Source: Deltaproteobacteria bacterium
Lineage (GTDB): Bacteria > Desulfobacterota > Desulfobulbia > Desulfobulbales > SURF-16
Length of the DNA stretch: 53,372 nt
Reading direction: 5' to 3'
Assembly: GCA_029933005.1 (NCBI GenBank)
Contig: JAOZOY010000011.1
Span: 1 to 53,372 of the forward strand
The first letter of the stretch is position 1; each line of letters begins with the position of its first letter. This document shows positions 24,683 through 33,216 of this stretch, piece after piece. Below the pieces are notes generated by a model. The model searched no databases. It was given only the letters and a program-made list of their open reading frames with translations, and was not told the origin of the DNA. The position numbers and the translations under genes are program-made.

Positions 24683-25329
24683 TGGCAGCCCCGCATTCAT
24701 CAGATTCGCCCCTTTCCATACTTTCTTTTGCCAAAGACTTGCCGAACATCTGTTCTCTGGCCGGGCTGCTGTGCGCAGTTATTGCTATTTATTATGCGAT
24801 TCTGGGCATCTTCCCAGCCGTGATGATCGGTCTGATCTGGGCAGTACTCTTTGACTGGACGGATGGTATTATTGCCCGGCGCCTGAAAGGGCGCAGCGAT
24901 GAACAGCGGGAGTTCGGAGGACAGCTTGATTCTCTGATCGACATTGTCAGCTTCGGCATTTGCCCGGCTATTGTCCTGTTAAGCTACGGACATTTCAGTC
25001 CCTGGTTCCTACCCGGAGCCTTTATTATTGTCGCGACCGGAGTGCTTCGGCTCAGCTATTTCAATGTTTTTGGCCTGGTTGACGAGTCGACCTATATGGG
25101 ACTGGCGCTGGACAACAATATCATCATTTTGACAGCTGTCTTTCCGTTTGCCGGTCTGGTTGGCCAAAGTGTTTTCACCGTGGTTCTTTATATCCTGCTT
25201 ATGGTCCTTACCGCTTTTAATGTGGCTCCTGTTAAGACCCCCAAGTTTGCTGGTCGGTGGTATTACGCTCTCATACTTTATACCATGGTCATAACTGTGA
25301 TATATGGCCGGCAATTAGTGCAGATGTAA
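24682..25329 (+). CDS. CDP-alcohol phosphatidyltransferase with longer motif
   Basis: A 215-aa membrane enzyme with about six helices. The signature starts at FDWTDGIIARRLKG and continues to FGGQLDSLIDIVSFG: Asp58, Asp61, Gly62, Ala65 and Arg66, then Gly79, Asp83 and Asp87. The family usually has 8 residues between Arg and Gly; here there are 12. DSLIDIVSFGICPA is the ending typical of phosphatidylserine-synthase-like members. It would transfer a phospho-alcohol between a CMP-linked donor and an alcohol acceptor. With the two upstream genes this suggests synthesis of a phospholipid or glycolipid head group. All acidic residues are intact, so activity is expected. Confidence 0.8.
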   Translation: MAAPHSSDSPLSILSFAKDLPNICSLAGLLCAVIAIYYAILGIFPAVMIGLIWAVLFDWTDGIIARRLKGRSDEQREFGGQLDSLIDIVSFGICPAIVLLSYGHFSPWFLPGAFIIVATGVLRLSYFNVFGLVDESTYMGLALDNNIIILTAVFPFAGLVGQSVFTVVLYILLMVLTAFNVAPVKTPKFAGRWYYALILYTMVITVIYGRQLVQM

Positions 25330-25636
25330 CCAATTTCAGGGTGATTTTACCCCGTGATTTGTTACGTTTGAACGGTTATGCATGGACATCCCGAGGGCAC
25401 TCGGAGTCGGAGTTTATACCCCCACTGTTTTCAAGGGTGCTTACCTCCTGTGGGGCGCTGTAGATCCACAAAAGGTTCATTGAACCGTTTTTGGAAATTT
25501 TTGTCCGTTGTCGCCTGCCTGTTCTAACTCCGTTTCTTTTAATTTTAAATTCCCATATTTTACTTATCTTGCCCGTCTCCCTGGTGCGGATTGAGTTATA
25601 ATCTCGCATCATTACGTTTATAATTCTTTTGTTTAT

Positions 25637-25699
25637 ATGAAAGTCTCTCACAGAGGCACAGAGTTTTTCTCTGCGTCTCTGCGAGAGATTAACTTTCAT
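25637..25699. repeat. Near-perfect short palindrome
   Basis: ATGAAAGT and CTCTCACAGAGGCACAGAG (25637-25663) face CTCTGCGTCTCTGCGAGAG and ACTTTCAT (25669-25699). The core stem matches at 16 of 19 positions, with the three differences being transitions. CTCTG-rich palindromes of this kind are dispersed in many genomes, as far as I recall. No T-run follows on the plus strand, so it is not a clear terminator. Confidence 0.55.
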
Positions 25700-25909
25700 T
25701 TCTCGATGTCTTATTTCATTCGCTTATCGGTTGTGCCGGTTCGTCGGGATGGCCGTTACTTTTAAAATAGATGCCGGGTTCAGTTCCCCGGTTGCATTTG
25801 CTGAATAGTTACGGATTGACTATCATTTCTCTGTGTGGTACAAAAAAATGTTTTAGATGCTGTCAGATCAGGACAGTATGGAGTTTTTTCAAGGATTTTT
25901 AGCCCTTGG

Positions 25910-25966
25910 TGAATAGTTACGGAACGGTGGTTAGGCCAATTTGGTGGCCCCACCTGAAAAGTTACG
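25910..25966 (+). repeat. IS21-end-like repeat, copy 2
   Basis: Nearly the same sequence as 12417-12471, same orientation, with TGAATAGTTAC and TGAAAAGTTAC at its two ends. Its last bases, together with the following GT, form the GGAG that serves as ribosome site for the aminotransferase ATG at 25979. Confidence 0.6.
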
Positions 25967-25978
25967 GAGTTAAAAGCA

Positions 25979-27283
25979 ATGCGTACAAATATCGTCCATA
26001 TTGGCGCCGGCGAATTGACCTATGAGATTCGCAATATTGTCAATGTCGGACAGCAGTTAGAGAAATTGGGGGTTGAGACCCATTGGGAAAATATAGGGGA
26101 CCCGGTGGCCAAGGGTGAAACGATTCCCGAGTGGATGAAAGAGGTTGTCGCCGGCCTGGCCATGAAGGATTCGTCTTATGCCTATTGTCCCACCAAGGGC
26201 ATGCTTGCGACTCGTGAATTTATTGCCGACCAAGTCAACAGCCGGGGAAAGGTTCAGATCACCGCCGAAGATATTATTTTTTTTAACGGTCTGGGGGATG
26301 CCATCAGCAAGGTTTTCGGCATGTTGAAACGGACGGCCAGGGTTGTTGTGCCCTCGCCGAGCTATACCACCCATTCCTCGGCCGAGGCAAGCCATGCCGG
26401 AGATCGGCCGGTGACGTACCGTCTTGATCCCCATAACCACTGGTATCCGGATCTTGATGATCTGGAGAGACGGGTCAAGTATAATCCTGCGGTTGCGGGC
26501 ATTCTGATCATTAATCCGGACAATCCCACCGGAGCGGTGTACCCGGAGGCGATTTTACAGGGAATGGTTGATCTTGCCCGCAAGTATGATCTTTTTGTTA
26601 TTTGCGATGAGGTCTATCATAATATCATCTATAATGGTAAAAAAACCGTGGCGGTCTCGGACATTATCGGTAATGTGCCGGCAATCATCATGCGCGGCAT
26701 TTCCAAGGAGATGCCCTGGCCCGGATCGCGCTGCGGCTGGCTGGAGGTGTATAATGGTCATAACGATCCTGTTTTTGAAAAATATATCGCCTCGATATTA
26801 AACGCCAAGATGCTTGAGGTCTGCTCAACCACCCTGCCGCAAATGGCAATGCCGAAATTGGTCAGTCATGCGGAATATGACGGATATCTGGCCGAGCGGG
26901 TGGCCCGTTATGAGCGATATTCCAATATTGCCTATGACAGTCTGAAAGAGGTGGAGGGAATCCAGGTAAACCGGACCAACGGCGCTTTTTACATGAGTGC
27001 GGTTTTTGCGGAAGGGGTGATGAATCGGCAGCAGACCCTGCCCATTGAGAAAGAGGAGGTACGTACGCTTGTAGAAAAGCTGGTCAGCAGTGATACTGTT
27101 TCGCTGGACAAGCGGTTTGTCTATTATCTGTTAGGAGCCACCGGCATCTGCGTGGTACCGCTTTCTTCGTTTGCCACCGAACTGCAGGGGTTCCGGATCA
27201 CTCTTCTTGAAAGGGATGAGACGGCGTTCAGGATGATTTTTGATACAATTGCCGAAAATATCCGTACTTATCTGGATTCGTGA
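25979..27283 (+). CDS. Class I/II aminotransferase (alanine/aspartate type)
   Basis: A 434-aa PLP enzyme. Landmarks in order: NIGDPVAKGETIPEW, FNGLGDAISKVFGML, VVPSPSYTTHSS, IINPDNPTGAVYP (Asn binding PLP), VICDEVYHNIIY (Asp and Tyr) and RGISKEMPWPGSRCGW, with the aldimine Lys near residue 243 and Arg binding PLP phosphate. FRITLLERDE supplies the substrate carboxylate Arg. The family transfers amino groups between amino acids and 2-oxo acids; an alanine- or aspartate-linked reaction is likely, but the exact substrate is not set by sequence. The ATG follows directly after the IS21-like repeat, whose end supplies GGAG. A large inverted repeat follows the stop. Confidence 0.85.
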   Translation: MRTNIVHIGAGELTYEIRNIVNVGQQLEKLGVETHWENIGDPVAKGETIPEWMKEVVAGLAMKDSSYAYCPTKGMLATREFIADQVNSRGKVQITAEDIIFFNGLGDAISKVFGMLKRTARVVVPSPSYTTHSSAEASHAGDRPVTYRLDPHNHWYPDLDDLERRVKYNPAVAGILIINPDNPTGAVYPEAILQGMVDLARKYDLFVICDEVYHNIIYNGKKTVAVSDIIGNVPAIIMRGISKEMPWPGSRCGWLEVYNGHNDPVFEKYIASILNAKMLEVCSTTLPQMAMPKLVSHAEYDGYLAERVARYERYSNIAYDSLKEVEGIQVNRTNGAFYMSAVFAEGVMNRQQTLPIEKEEVRTLVEKLVSSDTVSLDKRFVYYLLGATGICVVPLSSFATELQGFRITLLERDETAFRMIFDTIAENIRTYLDS

Positions 27284-27307
27284 ACCGGGTTTTGATGAAA
27301 TTTTAGG

Positions 27308-27386
27308 TTCAGAGTTCAAGGTTCCGGGTTGTTGGTACTGCAAGAAACTACCGTTATGGCCTCAACCTTTGAACTTTGAATCTGAA
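27308..27386. repeat. Imperfect inverted repeat after aminotransferase
   Basis: TTCAGAGTTCAAGG (27308-27321) faces CCTTTGAACTTTGAATCTGAA (27366-27386), with an AT-rich end. It lies in the gap between two convergent genes. Such AAGGTTCAAAG-type repeats recur in this kind of genome; a terminator role is possible but weak. Confidence 0.4.
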
Positions 27387-27447
27387 ATTTTCTGTTTTGA
27401 GACCCACGAAACAACTCCATGCCACGAGCATCAGTCGCTTCCGCCTT

Positions 27448-28245
27448 CTATTTTTTATTTTCTGTCTGCTGATTCCTGACTTCTGCCTTCTGTTTCCTTC
27501 CCACATATTGAAGTAGGTTCTTGTCAAGCATGCTCATCAGTTTGAGTCTTTTGAGTTTCTTTTCATCCTTTTTCCCGTTGACGTTGATGATGATCAGCTT
27601 GTTTTTCCCCTTGTCATAACTGTTGGTGGAATCGAAAACACTTCCTATCACTGCCAGTCGACCTGATTTGATCCTGTCCCCATAACGAAGTACAGCCTGG
27701 GTAACCTGGAAATCGATATTATCTTCCACATAATCAAGCAACAGCTTCTTTTTTGTTTTGGTTTGCTGCTTTTTTATCGTGAGCGGTCGGTGGAGATGAT
27801 CAAGATCATGGCGGATATCAGGAGTAAGAAAGTCGTATCCGTTGGTAAAGGCCTCAATGGATTTGCTGTCACTTATGCCGGTGATCAGCAATACCGGAGT
27901 GTGGAGATAACGGACGCCATAGTCGACTGTGCCGCTTGACAGGAGTAACTGATTCCCCAGGTTCCGAACAGAAAAAATTTGATTGATCCTGTTCTGCAGA
28001 ATGGATTGCGCCTGCAAACGCGCATCTGCGTCAGCCAGCCAGGTGAGACAGGGCCCCCTGTTTTTAGTTTTTTTCGTTGTTTTTCCGGAGTCGGCTCGAT
28101 TGGTCTCCAGGATGTTTGCCAAAACCTTAAAAGGCGGGATTCCTGCTCTATACTTAGGGACAGGCCGCATTTCCGTTCGGCCAATGGTGGAGGTGGAACA
28201 GATCAGGAAGAAAATGAAAACAAAGGCGGTAATCGTTTTTTGCAT
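27448..28245 (-). CDS. Secreted beta-carbonic-anhydrase-like protein lacking zinc ligands
   Basis: Start ATG 28245 (residue 34 of a longer frame) gives a 265-aa protein with a signal peptide (ITAFVFIFFLICSTST). The body follows the beta-class carbonic anhydrase plan: helix AGIPPFKVLANILETNR, then the region that should hold C-x-D-x-R, here DADAR (72-76), then FSVRNLGNQ (the conserved RN-x-GN loop), and YGVRYLHTPVLLITG. The catalytic GHxxCG loop is GISDSKS (123-129). All three zinc ligands (Cys, His, Cys) are therefore replaced, while Asp and Arg of the dyad remain. It is unlikely to hydrate CO2. A Lys-rich C-terminal half (~130 residues) is extra. It may bind ligand or act as a structural relative; the role is unknown. 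Confidence 0.65.
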   Translation of the reverse strand: MQKTITAFVFIFFLICSTSTIGRTEMRPVPKYRAGIPPFKVLANILETNRADSGKTTKKTKNRGPCLTWLADADARLQAQSILQNRINQIFSVRNLGNQLLLSSGTVDYGVRYLHTPVLLITGISDSKSIEAFTNGYDFLTPDIRHDLDHLHRPLTIKKQQTKTKKKLLLDYVEDNIDFQVTQAVLRYGDRIKSGRLAVIGSVFDSTNSYDKGKNKLIIINVNGKKDEKKLKRLKLMSMLDKNLLQYVGRKQKAEVRNQQTENKK

Positions 28246-28649
28246 AGGTGTTTGTTGTGGGCTTAATGATGACGGAATAAGGAAAAAGGGCCCTTTCCCC
28301 TTAGCCTTATGCCTGATACCCTTTATTATCGGCACATTGAGCAAAAAACAAAATAAAACTCTGTGAATTTTGTGAATCCATGAGGAATTAATTTTGCAGG
28401 CTTGTTTGTTTTTTTGTCATAAAGATGAAATCAGATTAGCAGGCAGAATGGTGTAAAATTAAGTTATTTTATTGGAATGATTGATTATTATCATTTTGTT
28501 TCAAAAGGAAGTTGTCTCACTTGACAGTGAAAAGGAGCATACTTATTGTTGACTTCAGTGCTAAACCGGCAAAGTAGGAATTAAAAATTATAAATTGAAG
28601 GATGAATCTAATCAGACAACGTCCTGCAATTCCTAACAAGGAGTGATTG
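28246..28649. other. Gene-free grpE leader
   Basis: This region lies between the divergent carbonic-anhydrase-like gene and grpE. It is AT-rich. The only signal I can support is the sigma70-like promoter at 28521-28549. A single AGTGCTAA half-site at 28557 does not make a CIRCE element. No hrcA gene is present. Confidence 0.5.
28521..28549 (+). promoter_or_regulatory. Candidate sigma70 promoter for grpE-dnaK
   Basis: TTGACA at 28521-28526 and TATTGT at 28544-28549 are separated by 17 bases. The -35 is perfect and the -10 matches four of six. It lies ~100 bases before the GrpE start. Confidence 0.5.
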
Positions 28650-29219
28650 GTGGCGGAACAAGAAAAAAATACGGCAGAGATTTCGGAGACCGAAGAGAAG
28701 GAACAGCTGTCTGCCGAAGTTGAATCTGAAGAGAACGTAGAGGAAGAATCTTTTGAAAGCGAGATCGAAGAGGCTCGCCGTGAGGCTGACGAACATAAAG
28801 ACAGGCTGTTGAGGCTGGCTGCCGAGTTTGAAAATTATAAAAAGAGGATTGAGCGGGAAAAATCCATTGCCCTGAAGTATGCTGAAGAAGAATTTCTCAG
28901 GGAAATGCTGCCAACTCTTGACAATATGGGCCGGGCCATTGAGGAATGTAGGAAAAATGGAGATGCTTCGGATTTGCTCGCGGGAGTGGAGTTAACATAT
29001 AATGGTTTGCTGAACACGTTAAAGAAGTTCGGTCTTGAGCCCATTGACAGTGTGGGACAGTCTTTTGATCCAAACTTCCATGAGGCCCTGGCCATGGAAG
29101 CCAGCGATGAAGTTGCGGAAAATATTGTCATGTTGGAATATGAAAAGGGTTACATGTATAAAGAACGGTTGCTCAGGGCTGCCAAGGTTGTTGTGTCAAA
29201 AGGAAGTCAGGTCGACTGA
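28650..29219 (+). CDS. grpE: GrpE, nucleotide exchange factor for DnaK
   Basis: A 189-aa homodimeric co-chaperone that releases ADP from DnaK. The N-terminus is acidic and Glu-rich, a disordered feature of the family (ETEEKEQLSAEVESEENVEE). It runs into a long coiled coil (READEHKDRLLRLAAEFENY). The head domain carries LREMLPTLDNMGRAIEE, SFDPNFHEAL and YMYKERLLRAAKVVVSKG, the standard C-terminal signature. Start GTG 28650 is chosen because AAGGAG lies 6 bases upstream; an in-frame TTG at 28647 is too near. DnaK follows after 48 bases. Confidence 0.93.
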   Translation: MAEQEKNTAEISETEEKEQLSAEVESEENVEEESFESEIEEARREADEHKDRLLRLAAEFENYKKRIEREKSIALKYAEEEFLREMLPTLDNMGRAIEECRKNGDASDLLAGVELTYNGLLNTLKKFGLEPIDSVGQSFDPNFHEALAMEASDEVAENIVMLEYEKGYMYKERLLRAAKVVVSKGSQVD

Positions 29220-29267
29220 AAAGCCAAAAATTTTAATAATTTTTTTACTATATTATAGGAGCCTATC

Positions 29268-31214
29268 ATGGGGAAAATAATAGGAATAGATCTCGGAACA
29301 ACAAATTCATGCGTAGCAGTCATGGAAGGCGGCGAGCCTAAGGTGATTGCCAATGTCGAAGGCAACAGGACAACCCCGTCGGTTGTCGCTTTTACGGATA
29401 AGGGTGAGCGGCTTGTCGGCCAGGTGGCCAAGCGTCAGGCCGTGACGAATCCCACTAAGACTATTTTTGCAATGAAACGGTTGATCGGCCGGAAATTTAT
29501 CGATGCTGAAGTCCAGAAAAGCATCAAGGTCAGTCCTTTCAAAATCAGTGAAGGCCCCAATGGCCGGTCTGCTATACAGGTTGAAGACAAGTCTTTTACG
29601 CCGGCTGAGCTTTCCTCTATGGTTCTGGGCAAGATGAAGCAGACCGCCGAGGAGTATTTCGGTGAAGACGTTACCGATGCGGTGATTACGGTACCGGCTT
29701 ATTTTAATGACAGTCAGCGTCAGGCCACCAAGGATGCCGGTCGTGTTGCCGGTCTGAATGTTCAACGTATCATTAATGAGCCCACTGCCGCGGCTCTGGC
29801 CTACGGTCTTGATAAAAAGAATGAAGAAACCATTGCCGTGTTTGATCTGGGCGGCGGCACCTTTGATGTCTCTATTCTGGAGATCGGTGATGGGGTTTTT
29901 GAGGTCAAATCGACCAACGGCGACACCTTCCTTGGTGGAGAGGATTTTGACATGCGAATTGTCAACTGGCTGGCTGATGAATTCAAACGTGATCAGGGCA
30001 TTGACCTGCGTCAGGACAAGATGGCACTGCAGCGTTTGAAAGAGGAGGCGGAAAAGGCCAAGATGGAGTTGTCCACCACCATGGAAACCGAGGTGAATCT
30101 GCCCTTTATTACCGCTGATGCCACCGGGCCGAAACATTTGAATATCAAATTCAGCCGTTCCCGGCTTGAGAGCCTGGTTGAAGATTTAATTGACCGTACA
30201 GTCGAGCCTTGTAAAACTGCTTTGCGGGACGCCGGGTTATCTGCTTCTGATATTGATGAAGTGATTCTGGTCGGCGGTATGACCCGGATGCCCAAGGTTC
30301 AGGAGAAGGTGAAAGAATTTTTTGGCAAGGAGCCCCATAAAGGTGTGAATCCGGATGAGGTTGTGGCTGTGGGCGCGGCAATTCAGGGCGGTGTTCTTCA
30401 GGGTGAGGTCAAGGATGTCCTTCTTCTTGATGTTACTCCTCTGTCCCTTGGAATCGAGACTTTGGGAGGCGTGACCACCAGGTTGATTGAAAAGAACACA
30501 ACGGTGCCCACCAAGAAAAGTCAGATTTTTTCCACTGCTGCTGACAATCAGCCGGCCGTATCTATCCATGTCCTGCAGGGTGAGCGTGAAATGTCCGAGG
30601 GAAATAAAACCATTGGCCGTTTTGAGTTGACCGATATTCCGCCGGCCCCCCGGGGCGTGCCCCAGGTCGAGGTCACCTTTGATCTTGATGCCAACGGCAT
30701 CCTTCAGGTTTCGGCCAAGGATATGGGGACCGGCAAGGAACAGTCTATCAAAATCACCGCTTCCAGCGGCATGTCCGAGGACGAGATTCAGAAAATGCAG
30801 AAGGATGCCGAGATTCATGCCGAGGAAGACAAAAAACGAAAAGAACTGGTTGAAGCGAAAAATAATGGCGACTCTCTCGTCTACGCAACGGAGAAAAGCT
30901 TGAAGGAAGTAGGCGATAAGGTAGATGATGAGACCCGTGGAAATGTTGAAAGCGGGATAGAGAAAGTAAAGAAGGCCCTGGAAGGTGATGATGTAGATGT
31001 CATTAAACAGGCAACCGAGGAGTTGACCCAAGCCTCGCATAAACTTGCGGAGATCATGTATTCCCAGGCCAGTCAGCAGCAGCCCGGCGCAGGAGCTGGA
31101 GCTGGAGCAGCTGGCGCAGGAGCTGGAGCTGGCGCAGCCGGCGGCGCAGCGGGATCATCGGCCAAAAAAGATGATGACGACGTGGTGGATGCTGATTTCG
31201 AGGAAGTTAAATAG
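29268..31214 (+). CDS. dnaK: DnaK, Hsp70 chaperone
   Basis: A 648-aa ATP-driven chaperone. It opens with [18 protein letters not shown] (phosphate 1 loop). [16 protein letters not shown] and [16 protein letters not shown] are the further nucleotide-binding landmarks. [18 protein letters not shown] begins the linker and substrate-binding domain, and a helical lid follows. The C-terminus is a low-complexity Gly/Ala segment (GAGAGAAGAGAGAG-like), ending in the standard acidic [12 protein letters not shown]. Start ATG 29268 has AGGAG upstream. Neither hrcA nor dnaJ flanks it, although both often do. The downstream gap contains a hairpin but no clear T-run. Confidence 0.97.
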   Translation: MGKIIGIDLGTTNSCVAVMEGGEPKVIANVEGNRTTPSVVAFTDKGERLVGQVAKRQAVTNPTKTIFAMKRLIGRKFIDAEVQKSIKVSPFKISEGPNGRSAIQVEDKSFTPAELSSMVLGKMKQTAEEYFGEDVTDAVITVPAYFNDSQRQATKDAGRVAGLNVQRIINEPTAAALAYGLDKKNEETIAVFDLGGGTFDVSILEIGDGVFEVKSTNGDTFLGGEDFDMRIVNWLADEFKRDQGIDLRQDKMALQRLKEEAEKAKMELSTTMETEVNLPFITADATGPKHLNIKFSRSRLESLVEDLIDRTVEPCKTALRDAGLSASDIDEVILVGGMTRMPKVQEKVKEFFGKEPHKGVNPDEVVAVGAAIQGGVLQGEVKDVLLLDVTPLSLGIETLGGVTTRLIEKNTTVPTKKSQIFSTAADNQPAVSIHVLQGEREMSEGNKTIGRFELTDIPPAPRGVPQVEVTFDLDANGILQVSAKDMGTGKEQSIKITASSGMSEDEIQKMQKDAEIHAEEDKKRKELVEAKNNGDSLVYATEKSLKEVGDKVDDETRGNVESGIEKVKKALEGDDVDVIKQATEELTQASHKLAEIMYSQASQQQPGAGAGAGAAGAGAGAGAAGGAAGSSAKKDDDDVVDADFEEVK

Positions 31215-31246
31215 AGAATAGAGAATAGGGAAAAGGCTGATGGCTC

Positions 31247-31291
31247 ATGGCTCATGGCTGCTGGTAAAACCAGCGCTGGGTTATGAGCCAT
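31247..31291 (+). terminator. Hairpin after dnaK
   Basis: ATGGCTCAT (31247-31255; another overlapping copy at 31240-31248) faces ATGAGCCAT (31283-31291), and an inner CTGGT/ACCAG stem (31261-31265, 31269-31273) supports folding. The following bases are not a T-run, so termination is only possible. Confidence 0.35.
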
Positions 31292-31482
31292 TGGCTTGTA
31301 AAAATACTGTAATTTTAGAAAGTTGCAAATTTAATAGACATTTTCGTTGAACAAACACATACGAATCCAGCCAGCAAAGTAACAAAGATTCATAGGGGGA
31401 TAACCCCTCTGCACCTTTGCCCTTTGACCCTCTGTCCCTTTGTCCTTTTTTCCCTGAGCCGTTACGACACAGAAAATATATT

Positions 31483-32448
31483 ATGAGAATTCTTTCAGGA
31501 ATCCAACCCTCTGGTAAGCTTCATATTGGTAATTATTTCGGCATGATGCAGCCTATGGTCGAGAACATGGATCGTGGCGAGCTTTATGCCTTTATCGTCA
31601 ATCTTCATGCCCTCACCTCGGTTCATGATCCACAACGTCTTGCCGCCGATACCCTGGAGGCAGCGGCTGATTTTCTTGCCTTGGGGCTTGATCCGGAAAA
31701 ATGCATTTTCTGGGTCCAGTCCGATGTGCCCGAGGTCACCGAGTTGGCCTGGATACTGTCCACCCTGACTCCCATGGGACTCCTGGAACGATGTCACTCC
31801 TTCAAGGATAAGGTTGCCAAGGGTATTGCGGCTAATCATGGATTATTTGCCTATCCGGTCCTGATGGCCGCAGATATTCTCTTGTACCAGGCCGAGCTTG
31901 TGCCGGTGGGAAAGGACCAGAAGCAGCATCTTGAAGTGGCTCGTGATATTGCCATCAAGTTTAATAATAACTTTGGTGAAACATTTGTGGTGCCCGAATC
32001 GGCAATCAGCGATAGTATGGCCACGGTTCCGGGTATTGACGGTCAGAAAATGTCCAAATCATATGGAAATACCATTGGAATTTTCCTGGATGAGAAAAGT
32101 TTGAAGAAAAGTGTTATGTCCATTGTCACTGATTCGATCCCGGTTGATGCTCCCAAGGATCCGGACAAGTGTAATCTTTATAACATCATGAAGCTTTTTG
32201 CCCCGCCCGAGCGTTTGAAAGAGATTCATGAGCTTTATGTCAACGGCGGCGCCGCCTATGGATATCTCAAACTGGAACTCGTTGATCTTCTCTGGGAATA
32301 TTTTCGTGAGGCCAGGAAAATCAGGGAAAAACTGGTTGATGATCCGGGTTTTTTGCGGGAAGTCTTGAACAAAGGAGCGATGAAGGCCAGGGACAAGGCG
32401 GCGGGAACATTGAGTCTTGTCCGGCAGAAAGTCGGTTTGGTTTTTTAG
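31483..32448 (+). CDS. trpS: Tryptophanyl-tRNA synthetase
   Basis: A 321-aa class I synthetase that charges tRNA-Trp. The start ATG 31483 gives the normal family opening MRILSGIQPSGKLHIGNYFG, with HIGN (the HIGH motif) at residues 14-17; a longer frame from 31417 is an artefact. GQKMSKSYGN, near residue 187, is the KMSKS loop. FVVPESAIS and LLYQAELVPVGKDQKQHLE are the Trp- and ATP-binding landmarks. It is compact and complete. The region after it and before the CheX-like gene is 153 bases, so they may be separate units. No T-box or other leader was recognised. Confidence 0.95.
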   Translation: MRILSGIQPSGKLHIGNYFGMMQPMVENMDRGELYAFIVNLHALTSVHDPQRLAADTLEAAADFLALGLDPEKCIFWVQSDVPEVTELAWILSTLTPMGLLERCHSFKDKVAKGIAANHGLFAYPVLMAADILLYQAELVPVGKDQKQHLEVARDIAIKFNNNFGETFVVPESAISDSMATVPGIDGQKMSKSYGNTIGIFLDEKSLKKSVMSIVTDSIPVDAPKDPDKCNLYNIMKLFAPPERLKEIHELYVNGGAAYGYLKLELVDLLWEYFREARKIREKLVDDPGFLREVLNKGAMKARDKAAGTLSLVRQKVGLVF

Positions 32449-32601
32449 CGGCTCTTTTCGTTTTTACATTTATTTCGATTTTGTGAACAAGTAGAATAAT
32501 TGGGATGGCTCATGGGTGTTGGTTTTGCTGTCAGCGAGGAGCTAACCGCTATTTGGTTGATGCTATCAGGCTGAAAGGAAAGAAAAAAAGGACAGGTCAG
32601 C

Positions 32602-33135
32602 ATGAAAAATAATATTGCAACAATTGATTATGTGGCATCTCTTTTTTGTCAGGCTGCTAAAAAAACACTTGAGAAAAGTACTAAAAAAAGTATCAAGTTT
32701 TCTCATACATTCCAAAATATTCCCAAGGTCAAGCTAAAACCAGAGGTGGGATGTTTTGTTCAGTTCAGTGGTGACTACGATGGATTGGTGGTCATGAATT
32801 TCACCGGTGGGGCGGCAATGGATCTGTACAGGCGATACATGATTGCCATGGGAATGTCGGAAAGTGATCTGGCCAAAGAGCCCACCTCAAATGAGGTGGT
32901 TGATACCATGGGTGAAATGACGAATCAGATCATGGGTAAAGCCATGCAGATGGTGGAGAGTAAATATGATCTGACTTCTTATTTCGGCCAGCCCAAGTCT
33001 CTGGCCTTGAATTCTTCCATCACCCTTAGCCCTGATCTGGATTTTCAGGACAGCCGCCGTATTGTTTTCAGCATCGGGACCAACCGTTTTCACATGGAAC
33101 TGGCCTTGGAAAAGACGGAGTTTATTCAGGTTTAA
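32602..33135 (+). CDS. CheX-like single-domain protein (DUF3334 type)
   Basis: A 177-aa protein of the CheC/CheX/FliY phosphatase fold. MGEMTNQIMGKAMQMVE (~103-119) carries E-x2-N, the usual catalytic pair that pulls the phosphate from CheY. VVMNFTGGAAMDLYRRYM upstream and IVFSIGTNRFHMELALE near the end fit the beta-sheet frame. It lacks any other domain. It could dephosphorylate a CheY-like response regulator, which would fit the haem chemoreceptor at 41960-43390, but no che gene is nearby. Start ATG 32602 has AGGACAGG upstream. It lies between trpS and mrp. Confidence 0.65.
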   Translation: MKNNIATIDYVASLFCQAAKKTLEKSTKKSIKFSHTFQNIPKVKLKPEVGCFVQFSGDYDGLVVMNFTGGAAMDLYRRYMIAMGMSESDLAKEPTSNEVVDTMGEMTNQIMGKAMQMVESKYDLTSYFGQPKSLALNSSITLSPDLDFQDSRRIVFSIGTNRFHMELALEKTEFIQV

Positions 33136-33216
33136 TTGTGCTTAGAAGGAGTGGTTCGGCTCAACAGTTATGTTTTTGTTTTGATCAAATTTTAAGTTTG
33201 TAGGAGGATATTTAAT

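Larger units (their letters stand above)
25330..25978. other. 649-base gene-free, repeat-filled region
   Basis: Between the CDP-alcohol enzyme and the aminotransferase. Besides the features listed separately (hairpin 25637-25699, repeat 25910-25966) it holds a lone IS21-like motif, TGAATAGTTACGG, at 25802-25814. No gene is supported; the minus-strand open frame 25376-25699 runs into the hairpin and is likely spurious. Confidence 0.6.

Noticed and set aside
28557-28564. CIRCE-like half-site before grpE
   Set aside because: Only one half (AGTGCTAA) is present; the other half is absent at the right distance.
29307-30137. 276-codon ORF opposite dnaK
   Set aside because: Shadow of a highly conserved gene; dnaK is certain.
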